Positions 9,244-17,136 of a stretch of DNA of 64,000 nucleotides are shown here, one piece after another. The stretch is from CF-39 sp036518215 (GTDB lineage Bacteria > Chloroflexota > Limnocylindria > P2-11E). The notes under the pieces were generated by a model. That model saw only the letters and a list, made by a program, of their open reading frames with translations, was not told the DNA's origin and did not search any database. Numbering within the stretch: position 1 is the stretch's first letter; each line of letters opens with the position of its first letter. The stretch spans positions 25,409 to 89,408 of the forward strand of contig DATDNP010000201.1 in assembly GCA_036518215.1 (NCBI GenBank), written 5' to 3'. Both the position numbers and the translations under genes were made by a program.

Positions 9244-10131
9244 CTAGCGGAATTGCTGCCGGAGGAACGCGAGCATCCGCGCGTCGTACTCCGCCGGCGC
9301 GGTGACATACGCCTCGGTGTGGCCGCATCCCGGCACGATCCAGAGCTGGGTCTCCGCGTTCGCGCTCGCCGCCGCGAGATCGCGCGCGTGATGCACCGGG
9401 ATGAAGTCGTCGTTCTCGCAGTGGATGAAGAAGAACGCGCGCTCGGGGTGCGCGCGCACCTGGTCGATGGGTCTGATCGTCGTATGGTCGAGGCCGAAGA
9501 GCCGAGCGGCGAGAAGGACGCCCGGCACGAAGAAGCTCGGCAGTCCGCTGTCGTGCGTGAATCCTTCGTTCACGACGCGGTCGGCGTCGGTGAACGCGGA
9601 GTCGACGATGACCGGACCGACGTCCGGCCGCAGCGCGAGCGTCTCGAGGGTCGTCGCCGCGCCCATCGAATGACCGATGAGCGCGACGTCCTTCGCGCGG
9701 TAGCCGCGTCCTTCGAGATACGCGATGGCCGCGGCGACGTCGAGCCGCTCGTACTCGCCGAGCGAGAAGCGATCGCCCTCGCTCTCGCCGCCGCCGCGGA
9801 GATCGAACGCGAGCACGCTGTAGCCGTTGGCGAGGAGGACCTTCGCGCGATCGATCGTCTGCTGGTCGTTGAGCCTCACCGATTCTTTCCCATGCACGAA
9901 GACCACCGCGCGCGCGCCGCGCGGGAAGTACCACCCGCGCATGAGGAGGCCGTCGCTCGTCCGGAACGAGACCGCTTCGTACGGGCTGCCGACGAGCGCC
10001 GCGTGCTCGGGATCGGGGAGGTACCGCTCGTTCAGCGTGAACACGTTCGCCGCGTAGACGGAGATGCCCGCGTACGCGACGACCGCCGCGACGATGATGA
10101 GGATCGTGGCCGTGACGAGGATCTTTCGCAT
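9244..10131 (-). CDS. Membrane-anchored alpha/beta hydrolase
   Basis: About 295 residues from the ATG at 10131; an in-frame ATG at 10152 would add seven. An N-terminal hydrophobic helix (about residues 5-27) anchors or exports the protein. The hydrolase fold shows an oxyanion-hole HGKES strand, the nucleophile elbow GHSMGA, an acid in CENDDFIP and the catalytic His in GCGHTEAY. It resembles the BAAT/FrsA-like and YqkD-type serine hydrolases. The substrate is unknown. It lies upstream of the MFS gene on the same strand. Confidence 0.85.
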   Translation of the reverse strand: MRKILVTATILIIVAAVVAYAGISVYAANVFTLNERYLPDPEHAALVGSPYEAVSFRTSDGLLMRGWYFPRGARAVVFVHGKESVRLNDQQTIDRAKVLLANGYSVLAFDLRGGGESEGDRFSLGEYERLDVAAAIAYLEGRGYRAKDVALIGHSMGAATTLETLALRPDVGPVIVDSAFTDADRVVNEGFTHDSGLPSFFVPGVLLAARLFGLDHTTIRPIDQVRAHPERAFFFIHCENDDFIPVHHARDLAAASANAETQLWIVPGCGHTEAYVTAPAEYDARMLAFLRQQFR

Positions 10132-10193
10132 GCCCCGAACGTCCGCGCGCATCGTCGCGTCAGGCCTTCGCCTCGCATAGAGTCCTTCGTCAC

Positions 10194-11015
10194 ATGCGGC
10201 AGCGTGAGCTCGCGGCGCACCTCCAGCGCGCCGAGGGTGTGAGCGTCGGCTCGTACATCGCCGCGAGCCCAGAGATCGCGCGGGCCTCCGGTGCGGCGAC
10301 GCGACGCATCGGCGGCGTCATCTGTCTCGGCGCCGCGAAGATCGACAGCGAGTTCCTCAATCGCGCCCTCGGCTTCGGGACGATCGCCGCTCCGGACCCG
10401 CGGCTGCTCGACCGGATCGAGCGTCATTACGCGTCCATCGGCCGCCGCGCACGACTCGCGATCGCGATGCAGTGCGTGTCGTCAGCGACGCTCCGTCTCC
10501 TCGAACGGCGTGGCTACGTCGCCGAGGTGCGTCATCCCGATCACTACGAGCTGATCTACGTGTACGACCGCACGCGCCCTCCCGCGATCCCACACGTCGA
10601 CGACCTCGCCATCGAGCGCGTCACGCCGCAGCTCGCGCCGCTCTATTCGCGCGTCGGATACGAGTCGTTCCGCGAGCGTGGTCCTGAGTTCAGGACGATC
10701 ATCGAGGTCCTCGTGCGCACGCGACGGCGTCGCGTCCGCGCGTACCTCGGGCGGATCGCCGGCGCGCCCGCGGCGACGGGGATGCTCACGGACATCGGCA
10801 TCGTCGGAGCGCTCGGAAACGGAAGCGTGCTGCCGCGATTCCGCGGACGCGGGATCCAGGTCGCGATGATCGCGCACCGGATCAACGAAGGGTGGAAGCG
10901 CGGCTACCGCATCTTCTTCGGCGAGACGGGAAATCCGGCGTCGGCGCACAACATGGAGGAGCTCGGCTGGCGGAAGCTCTACGACGAGGTCGATTGGGAA
11001 CGCCCGACAGCCTGA
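10194..11015 (+). CDS. GNAT-family N-acyltransferase
   Basis: 273 residues. The second half has the acyl-CoA-binding motif of GNAT enzymes (RFRGRGIQVAMIAHRI, about residues 220-235) and ends NPASAHNMEELGWRKL, a usual GNAT C-terminal pattern (N-x-x-A/S...G). The N-terminal half (residues 1-125) resembles a degenerate GNAT-like domain with GGVICLGAAKID and SATLRLLERRGY, so the protein may be a two-domain acyltransferase. Substrate unknown. It is divergent from the hydrolase gene and 50 nt upstream of the DUF302 gene. Confidence 0.72.
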   Translation: MRQRELAAHLQRAEGVSVGSYIAASPEIARASGAATRRIGGVICLGAAKIDSEFLNRALGFGTIAAPDPRLLDRIERHYASIGRRARLAIAMQCVSSATLRLLERRGYVAEVRHPDHYELIYVYDRTRPPAIPHVDDLAIERVTPQLAPLYSRVGYESFRERGPEFRTIIEVLVRTRRRRVRAYLGRIAGAPAATGMLTDIGIVGALGNGSVLPRFRGRGIQVAMIAHRINEGWKRGYRIFFGETGNPASAHNMEELGWRKLYDEVDWERPTA

Positions 11016-11065
11016 GGGCGCCGAGGCGCGTACCGTCGTAGGGAGACCGTGGCTGGAGGACCGAC

Positions 11066-11491
11066 ATGGCGATGACCGCTCCGCGACAGATGACCTATGG
11101 CCTTCGCGTCACGACGGACTTGTCGTACGACGCGGCGATCGAGCAGATGAAGGCGGCGCTCAAGGAGCAGGGCTTCGGCGTGCTCACCGAGATCGACGTG
11201 AAGCGGACGCTCAAGGAGAAGAAGGACATCGACTTCCGCCGCTACGTGATCCTCGGCGCGTGCAACCCCGGGTTCGCCGCACGCGCGCTCTCGACCGAGA
11301 TCGACATCGGGCTGCTGCTCCCGTGCAACGTCGTCGTGTACGAGACGGACGATGGCGCGGTCGTGGAGACGATCGATCCGATCGTGACGCTGGGGCGTGT
11401 GCAGAATCCCGCGCTCGAGCCGCTCGGCGCCGAGGTGAAGGACGCGCTCATGAAGGCGCTCGGCTCGCTTCCCGCGAAGAAGAAGGGCTAG
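11066..11491 (+). CDS. DUF302 domain protein
   Basis: 141 residues with the DUF302 pattern throughout: an early TTDLSYDAAIEQMKAALKEQ, then GVLTEIDVKRTLKEK, the conserved LGACNPGFAARAL, LLLPCNVVVYE, and a C-terminal helix. Members are small alpha/beta proteins, often linked to redox or metal contexts, with no settled biochemical role. The start has a GGAGG site 7 nt upstream. The stop TAG overlaps the convergent coaBC stop within CTAG (11488-11491). Confidence 0.9.
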   Translation: MAMTAPRQMTYGLRVTTDLSYDAAIEQMKAALKEQGFGVLTEIDVKRTLKEKKDIDFRRYVILGACNPGFAARALSTEIDIGLLLPCNVVVYETDDGAVVETIDPIVTLGRVQNPALEPLGAEVKDALMKALGSLPAKKKG

Positions 11492-12699
11492 CGGCCGAGA
11501 CGCTCCGCGAGCTTCGCCGCGAGACGCCGCGCGACCTCGAGCTTCGGTAGCACGGGCAGCGTCTCGACGCCGTCGGCGCTCACGAACGCGACGCGGTCGG
11601 TGTCGCTCCCGAAGACCGAGCTCGGGTCGGTGATGTCGTTCGCGACGACGAGGTCGAGCTTCTTGTCGCGCAGCATCCGGCCCGCCTCGGCCGTCGCGTC
11701 GCCGGTCTCGGCCTTGAACCCGACGACGATCGTGCCCGGCCGTCGCTTCGCGACGACCGCGGCGAGTACATCGTCGGTCTGGACCATCCGCAGCGTGAGC
11801 GCGTCGCCGACATCCTTCTTCTTGAGCTTCGCGTCCTTCGCCTCCGCGGGACGGTAGTCGGCGACCGCCGCGGCCATCACGACCGCGTCCGCGCTCGTGA
11901 GCTCGGCGAGGACGGCCTCGCGGAGCTCGGCCGCCGTCTCGATCGCGACGACGCGCACGCCGGCGGGAGCGCGGAGCGCGGTCGGGCCCGACACGAGCGT
12001 CACGTCGGCGCCCGCTTCGCGCAGCGCCTGCGCGACGGCGTAGCCCATCTTCCCGCTCGATCGGTTCGAGACGAACCGCACCGGATCGATCGGCTCGTGC
12101 GTCGGCCCCGCGGTCACGACGACGCGCCGGCCCGCGAGCGCCGCGGAGGAGGAGACGGCCTCGGCGACCGCGGCCTCGATGCGCTCGAGCGCGGCGAGAC
12201 GTCCCGGGCCGACCTGACCCGACGCGAGCAGGCCGGACTCCGGATCCACGACGAGAACACCGCGCGCGCGGAGCCGCGCGATGTTTTCCTGCGTCGCGGC
12301 GTTCTGCCACATGTGGGTCTCCATCGCCGGCGCGATGACGACGGGCGCGTCGGTCGCGAGCACGGTCGTGGCGATGAGGTCGTCGGCCATGCCGTTCGCG
12401 AGACGCGCGATGACGTGCGCGGTCGCGGGCGCGATGCACACGACGTCGGCCTCGCGGCCCATCGCGACATGTCCCGCGGCGCGCTCGTCCTGCATCTCGA
12501 ACATCTCGACCTCGACCGGGCGGTACGTGAGCGCCTGGAACGTGAGCGGGCGAACGAACTCGGTCGCGGACCGGCTCATGACCACCTGCACGGTGGCGCC
12601 CGCCTGCGTGAGGCGGCGCGCGAGCTCGATCGACTTGTACGCCGCGATCGAGCCGGTGACGCCGAGGACGACGAACTTCCCCTTGAGCGCTTCGGTCAT
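11488..12699 (-). CDS. coaBC: Bifunctional phosphopantothenoylcysteine synthetase/decarboxylase
   Basis: 403 residues from the ATG at 12699, which overlaps the coaX stop by 4 nt (ATGA). The N-terminal half is the flavin decarboxylase CoaC: GVTGSIAAYK, GHVAMGREADVVCIAPAT with its active-site His, and PAMETHMWQNAAT. In that last motif Glu replaces the Asn of the common PAMNxxMW form; other lineages also vary here. The C-terminal half is the CTP-dependent ligase CoaB: TAGPTHEPIDPVRFVSNRSS, SGKMGYA, and the AKLKKKD lysine region. It converts 4'-phosphopantothenate to 4'-phosphopantetheine. Confidence 0.96.
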   Translation of the reverse strand: MTEALKGKFVVLGVTGSIAAYKSIELARRLTQAGATVQVVMSRSATEFVRPLTFQALTYRPVEVEMFEMQDERAAGHVAMGREADVVCIAPATAHVIARLANGMADDLIATTVLATDAPVVIAPAMETHMWQNAATQENIARLRARGVLVVDPESGLLASGQVGPGRLAALERIEAAVAEAVSSSAALAGRRVVVTAGPTHEPIDPVRFVSNRSSGKMGYAVAQALREAGADVTLVSGPTALRAPAGVRVVAIETAAELREAVLAELTSADAVVMAAAVADYRPAEAKDAKLKKKDVGDALTLRMVQTDDVLAAVVAKRRPGTIVVGFKAETGDATAEAGRMLRDKKLDLVVANDITDPSSVFGSDTDRVAFVSADGVETLPVLPKLEVARRLAAKLAERLGR

Positions 12700-13466
12700 G
12701 CGTTCAGCTCCCACAGGAGACGGAGCCCCTCGAGCGTGAGGTCTTCGTCCACGCGCTCGATCCCCTTCGCGAGCGGCGCGATCGTCGCGGCGAGCCCACC
12801 GGTCGCGATGACGGTCGGCTTCGCGGGAAGCTCCGCGAGGATGCGCGCGAGCAGCCCCTCCACGAGGCCGACGTAGCCGAACATGAGGCCGGACCGCAGG
12901 CAGTCCGCGGTGTTCTTCCCGATCGCCTGTGCCGGCGGTGTGAGCGCGACGCGGAAAAGCCGCGACGCGCGGCCGAAGAGCGACTCCGCCGAGACCTCGA
13001 GGCCGGGCGCGAAGGACCCACCGAGGAAGTCACCCTCCGCGCTCACGACGTCGAAGTTCGTCGTCGTCCCGAAGTCGACGATGACCACCGGGCCGCCGTA
13101 CCGGCGATGCGCCGCGAGGGTATTCGCGATGCGGTCGGCGCCGACCTCGGAGGGATTGTCGACGCGCAGGCGGACACCGGTCTTGATACCCGGTCCGATC
13201 ACGAACGGCGGATGCTCGAGGTAGCGCTCGCCGAGGCGCGTGAACGCCTGCGTGAGCGGCGGCACGACGCTCCCGACGACGAGCGCGTCGAGATCGGCGA
13301 GCGCGAGGTCCTCTTGACCGAGCAGGCCGTCGATCGAGACCGCGAGCTCGTCCTCGGTGCGGTCGTGCACCGTCGCGAGACGCCAGGTGTGGCGAAGCTT
13401 CGCGTTCTCGTACACGCCGAGGACGATGTTCGTGTTGCCGACGTCGACCGCGAGGATGGTGCTCAT
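12696..13466 (-). CDS. coaX: Type III pantothenate kinase
   Basis: 256 residues, the normal size. An ASKHA-fold kinase phosphorylating pantothenate, insensitive to CoA feedback and dependent on a monovalent cation in characterised members. Visible motifs: DVGNTN (phosphate 1, residues 8-13), GADRIAN near residue 108, DFGTTTNFDVV near 128, GGSFAPGL and a late ATGGLA. It starts at the ATG at 13466, 2 nt after the coaD stop, and overlaps coaBC by 4 nt. The three genes form a single CoA operon. Confidence 0.96.
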   Translation of the reverse strand: MSTILAVDVGNTNIVLGVYENAKLRHTWRLATVHDRTEDELAVSIDGLLGQEDLALADLDALVVGSVVPPLTQAFTRLGERYLEHPPFVIGPGIKTGVRLRVDNPSEVGADRIANTLAAHRRYGGPVVIVDFGTTTNFDVVSAEGDFLGGSFAPGLEVSAESLFGRASRLFRVALTPPAQAIGKNTADCLRSGLMFGYVGLVEGLLARILAELPAKPTVIATGGLAATIAPLAKGIERVDEDLTLEGLRLLWELNA

Positions 13467-13468
13467 CG

Positions 13469-13990
13469 CTAATCGTTCGCTTCGGTCGCGCCGGTGCGCA
13501 GGCCTCCCTGCCCCATATGGGCCTTGAGCGCCTTCGCGACATTCGCCGGGACGTACGCGTCCACGGGCGCGCCGAACGCGACGAGCTCCTTCACGCGCGA
13601 GGCGGAGAGGAACAGGTACTCCGGCGCGGTCATGAGGTAGACCATCTCGACGCCCGGCGCGAGCGTGCGGTTCATGTTCCCCATCTCGAACTCGAACTCG
13701 AAGTCGGAGAGCGCGCGGATCCCGCGGATGATGAAGGCGGCGCCGCACGCCTTCGCGAAATCGACCTGGAGGCCGTCGAAGGGCCGGACCTCCACGTTGT
13801 CGAGCGTGCGGCACGCCTCGGTCATGAGCGCGACGCGCTCGTCCGCCGTGAACACCGTCTTCTTCGCGAGGTTGCGGCCGACGCCGACGACGACGCGGTC
13901 GAAGAGACGCGCCGAGCGCTCGACGATGTCGACATGGCCGTTCGTCGGGGGATCGAAGGATCCGGGGTACATGGCCACGCGCTGCTTCAC
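13469..13990 (-). CDS. coaD: Phosphopantetheine adenylyltransferase
   Basis: 173 residues from a GTG at 13990, which has a GGAGG site 9 nt upstream; an internal ATG at 13972 is less well placed. It adenylates 4'-phosphopantetheine to dephospho-CoA. Motifs: YPGSFDPPTNGHVDI (T/HxGH nucleotidyltransferase signature), RNLAKKTVF, EVRPFDGLQVDFA, IIRGIRALSDFEFEF, and LSASRVKELVAFGA in place of the common ISSTxVRE. First gene of coaD-coaX-coaBC, so the likely promoter lies in the 116-nt gap before 14107. Confidence 0.96.
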   Translation of the reverse strand: MKQRVAMYPGSFDPPTNGHVDIVERSARLFDRVVVGVGRNLAKKTVFTADERVALMTEACRTLDNVEVRPFDGLQVDFAKACGAAFIIRGIRALSDFEFEFEMGNMNRTLAPGVEMVYLMTAPEYLFLSASRVKELVAFGAPVDAYVPANVAKALKAHMGQGGLRTGATEAND

Positions 13991-14106
13991 GCGGTCGCGC
14001 CTCCTTCTTACTGGTAGTGCACGCCGCCGCGAATCGTAGCGCTTACTGCGGAGCCGAAGGCGAAGAAGCAGGACGGTCATGCGACGCAATGCGTCGCATG
14101 AGCCAC

Positions 14107-15513
14107 CTATGCCGGGGCCGCACGGGCCGCGGCGGGCTTCGGTTCGGCGGCCTGCGCGGGTTTCGCGGCGAGCGGGATGCGCACGGTGACGACCGTCCCA
14201 CGCGTGCCGCGCCGCTCGATGCGGACGGTCCCGTGATGGCGCTCGACGATCCACCGCACGATGGCGAGGCCCAGCCCGCTCCCGGACGAGTTCACGCGGC
14301 GCGCCGCGGTGCTGCGGTAGAAGCGATCGAACACCTTTGGCAGATCCGCATCGTCGATCCCGATGCCCTCGTCCTCGATGCGCAGGACGCTGTCGTGGCC
14401 GTCGTCGGAGAGCGAGATGTCCACCCCTCCGGGCTCGGGCGTGTAGCGGAGCGCGTTGTCGACGAGCGCGAGGACGAGCTGCTTCAGGCGGTCGCGCTCG
14501 CCGTCGACCACGGCGCTCTCGATCCAGCGCACGCGGAGACGCCCTCCGGCGATCGGCCGGAGCTCGTCGAACGTCTCCATGACGATCTCGTCGAGATGCA
14601 CGGCGCGCGGCGCGAACGCCTCGGCGGCCTCCGCGCGAGCCAGCATGAGGAGCTCGTCGACCAGCCGCGACAGCCGGCCCGATTCACGCGCGATCCGCAG
14701 GAGCGACTCGTGCTGCTGCTCGCTCGACATCGTGCTCGTGGAGAGGAGCTCGGCGTTCCCGCGGATCGTCGTGAGCGGCGTGCGCAGCTCGTGCGACACG
14801 TCGCCGAGGAATCGTTGCTGCTGCCGGTACGCGTCGTCGAGGGACGTGAGCATGTCGTCGAACGTCTTCGCGAGGACGACGAGCTCGTCGTTCGGGTCGC
14901 CGCGCACGTGCACGCGTCGCGAGAAGTCGCGGGAGGTCGCGATCTCCTGCGCCGTCTCGGTCACCGCCGCGACGGGGCGCAGCGCGCTGCCTGCGATGGT
15001 CGACGCCGTGGCCATGCCGAGGCCGACGCCGAGGAGCAGGAGGATGAAGTAGGTCATCCGCAGATCCGCGTTCGCGCGATCGATGACCGAGAGGTCGGCC
15101 GCGGTCACGATGTGGCCGATCCCGATCGGCACGACGTACGTGCGCACGCGGCCCTCGGTCGTGTAGCTGGTGTGCCACCCGTCCAGCATGTCCGTGACCG
15201 CTGCGTACTTGAACGAGAGGAGGTCGATCTCGCCGGCGGTCGCGACGACCTTCCCATTGATCACGAACCACGCCGCATGCGGCTCGTCGATGGCGCGGGA
15301 GAGGTCGCTCAGGTCGACGGCGTCGATCGGGATGCCCGAGTGGAGCTCGCCGTCGATCTGCTCCTGCGCCTTGTCGGCCATGTCGCCGAGCGCGCTGTCG
15401 ACGTCCGAGTCGTGCGCCTCGGCGTGGAGGAGGTACGCGAGCGTGAGGGCGACCGCGAGGACCACCGCGATGACGCCGCCGTACCACAGCGCCAGGCGGC
15501 GGCGAAGGGTCAT
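14107..15513 (-). CDS. Sensor histidine kinase (periplasmic sensor, HAMP, HisKA, HATPase)
   Basis: 468 residues. A first TM helix (about 10-30) is followed by an extracytoplasmic sensor of about 120 residues, a second TM helix (about 152-172), a HAMP linker starting at ALRPVAAV, the phospho-acceptor H-box DVSHELRTPLTTI (His near 240), and the ATPase domain with N-box LVDNALRYTP, G1 EDEGIGID and G2 GSGLGLAIV. The C-terminus is Ala/Pro-rich. It overlaps the response regulator stop by 4 nt, so the pair is a classical EnvZ/OmpR-like two-component system. The signal is unknown. The redox operon lies just across the divergent gap. Confidence 0.94.
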   Translation of the reverse strand: MTLRRRLALWYGGVIAVVLAVALTLAYLLHAEAHDSDVDSALGDMADKAQEQIDGELHSGIPIDAVDLSDLSRAIDEPHAAWFVINGKVVATAGEIDLLSFKYAAVTDMLDGWHTSYTTEGRVRTYVVPIGIGHIVTAADLSVIDRANADLRMTYFILLLLGVGLGMATASTIAGSALRPVAAVTETAQEIATSRDFSRRVHVRGDPNDELVVLAKTFDDMLTSLDDAYRQQQRFLGDVSHELRTPLTTIRGNAELLSTSTMSSEQQHESLLRIARESGRLSRLVDELLMLARAEAAEAFAPRAVHLDEIVMETFDELRPIAGGRLRVRWIESAVVDGERDRLKQLVLALVDNALRYTPEPGGVDISLSDDGHDSVLRIEDEGIGIDDADLPKVFDRFYRSTAARRVNSSGSGLGLAIVRWIVERHHGTVRIERRGTRGTVVTVRIPLAAKPAQAAEPKPAAARAAPA

Positions 15514-16202
15514 GCCGCCGACCGGAGCTCGTACCCCACGCCGCGGAGTGTGTGGATCATGCGCGGCTCGCCGTGCGCCTCGAGCTTGTTGCGCAGGTAC
15601 CCGATGTAGACCTCGAGCACGTTGTCGTTGCCCTCGAAGTCGTAGCCCCAGACGCGCTGCGTGAGCTCGCGCTTCGGGATGGCCTTTCCGGCGCTGCGCA
15701 TGAGCTGGAGGAGCAGGCGGTATTCGGTCGCGGTGAGATCGATGTCGCGCCCGCCGCGCTTCGCGCGGTGGCTTCCGGTGTCGAGCTCGAGGTCGCCGAT
15801 CTCGAGGATCTCCGGCGCGGGCTGCCGCCGCCGGAGCACCGCGCGGAGGCGGGCCGCGAGCACCTGGAGGCTGAACGGCTTCACGAGGTAGTCGTCGGCG
15901 CCCGCGTCGAGGCCGGTGATCTGGTCGACCGCGGCGTCCTTCGCTGTGACCATGAGGATCCCGACGTCAGGCAGATCCGCACGCATGCGACGGCAGAGGG
16001 TGAGTCCGTCGGTCCCCGGCATGAGGATGTCGAGCACGAGCGCGTCCGGGTGGAACGCCTTCACCGTCTCGACCGCCTGATCCGCGTCGTTCGCGATCGC
16101 GACGTCGTATCCCTCGCGTTTCAGCGCGCGGTCCACGACGCTCGTCACGCCTTCGTCGTCGTCGACGACGAGCACTTTCGCTCGCTTCTCTTCTGTCGTC
16201 AT
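15510..16202 (-). CDS. OmpR/PhoB-family response regulator
   Basis: 230 residues. Receiver domain (10-122) with acidic pair VDDDE, phospho-acceptor Asp in LVLDILMPG (about 58), conserved Thr in VTAKD and Lys in LVKPF. The C-terminal winged-helix domain (about 130-228) has LTATEYRLLLQLMRSAGKAI and the recognition segment VLEVYIGYLRNKLE, ending in TLRGVGYEL. Partner of the kinase at 14107. Direct hexamer repeats with 11-bp spacing in the divergent intergenic region (16279-16295) are candidate binding sites for autoregulation or for control of the adjacent redox operon. Confidence 0.95.
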   Translation of the reverse strand: MTTEEKRAKVLVVDDDEGVTSVVDRALKREGYDVAIANDADQAVETVKAFHPDALVLDILMPGTDGLTLCRRMRADLPDVGILMVTAKDAAVDQITGLDAGADDYLVKPFSLQVLAARLRAVLRRRQPAPEILEIGDLELDTGSHRAKRGGRDIDLTATEYRLLLQLMRSAGKAIPKRELTQRVWGYDFEGNDNVLEVYIGYLRNKLEAHGEPRMIHTLRGVGYELRSAA

Positions 16203-16278
16203 GTCCGAATCCTCAGGTCACGCGCCCACTCCGCGAATCTGCCGCTGGTCCTCGATGAGTGGGTCCTTCGGTCCTTCT

Positions 16279-16295
16279 CTCAGGCCACGCTCAGG
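16279..16295. promoter_or_regulatory. CTCAGG direct repeats, candidate OmpR-type operator
   Basis: Two copies of CTCAGG start at 16279 and 16290, exactly 11 bp apart. A third copy lies at 16212 and the inverted form CTGAGG at 16316. Regulators of the OmpR/PhoB family usually bind direct hexamers or heptamers with 11-bp periodicity. The site lies in the 167-bp gap between the response regulator (16202, leftward) and the ferredoxin operon (16370, rightward). The binding role is inference. Confidence 0.35.
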
Positions 16296-16369
16296 GAGAA
16301 CCTCGCTGAAGAGAACTGAGGCTGGGCTTAGAGCTCCAGACGCAGGACGGACAAAAAGGAGGCTCGCTC

Positions 16370-17134
16370 GTGGCAGGACAGCTGACCCGCAGGCAGCTCA
16401 TCGGCACGCTGGGTGGCGTCGGCGGGGCAGCGCTCGCCGCCGGCTTCGTTCCGGTCGCCTTCCCCGAGGCGGTCGCGGCCGAGCCGCAGACGAAGCAGCG
16501 ACAGTGGGCGATGGTCATCGACCTTCGCAAGTGCGATGGCTGCAAGAAATGCACGGAAGCGTGTCAGACCACGCACCACCTTCCGCAGACCTTCGAGTGG
16601 ATCAAGGTCTTCGAGATGAAGGACAAGACCGGTGCGCAGTACTTCATGCCCCGGCCGTGCATGCAGTGCGAGAACGCACCGTGCCTGCGCGTGTGCCCGG
16701 TGGCAGCGACGTTCCGCGAGAGCGACGGCGTCGTGCTCGTCGATCAGGAGCGGTGCATCGGCTGCCGCATGTGCATGGCGGCGTGCCCGTACGGCGCGCG
16801 CTATTTCAACTACACCGATCCGCCCGTCGCACAGAACCCGTTCGGGCACCCGACGCCCGAGTTCCCGGTCCCGCAGATCAAGGGGACCGTCGGCAAGTGC
16901 ATGTTCTGCGTCCACCGGACGGCGGACGGCGAGCTCCCGGCGTGCGTCCAGGCCTGCGGCATGAAGGCGCTCTACATCGGCGACCTCGTCGAGGACGTCG
17001 CGACGAACGGCGACCAGACGGTGCGCCTCTCGACCTTCATCCAGGAGAACGACGCCTTCCGATACAAGGAGGAGCTCGGCACCGGACCGCGCGTCTACTA
17101 CATCGCTGGCCACGGCCAGCTACTGGACTACTAG
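16370..17134 (+). CDS. Tat-exported 4x[4Fe-4S] ferredoxin-like electron transfer subunit
   Basis: 254 residues from a GTG with a GGAGG site 7 nt upstream. The N-terminus is a twin-arginine signal (LTRRQLIGTLGG, cleavage near AVAA at about 37). Four Cys clusters follow: CDGCKKCTEAC, CMQCENAPCLRVCP, CIGCRMCMAACPYG and CMFCVHR with CVQACG. This is the layout of the B subunits of CISM oxidoreductases (PsrB, TtrB, DmsB, HybA), which carry four 4Fe-4S clusters and pass electrons to or from an NrfD-type membrane subunit, here the next gene. No molybdopterin A subunit is encoded nearby. Confidence 0.92.
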   Translation: MAGQLTRRQLIGTLGGVGGAALAAGFVPVAFPEAVAAEPQTKQRQWAMVIDLRKCDGCKKCTEACQTTHHLPQTFEWIKVFEMKDKTGAQYFMPRPCMQCENAPCLRVCPVAATFRESDGVVLVDQERCIGCRMCMAACPYGARYFNYTDPPVAQNPFGHPTPEFPVPQIKGTVGKCMFCVHRTADGELPACVQACGMKALYIGDLVEDVATNGDQTVRLSTFIQENDAFRYKEELGTGPRVYYIAGHGQLLDY

Positions 17135-17136
17135 AG

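Noticed and set aside
8221..10242. Long plus-strand frame opposite the MFS and hydrolase genes
   Set aside because: Composed of DRRADER-like repeats from antisense codon bias; both true genes have clear motifs.
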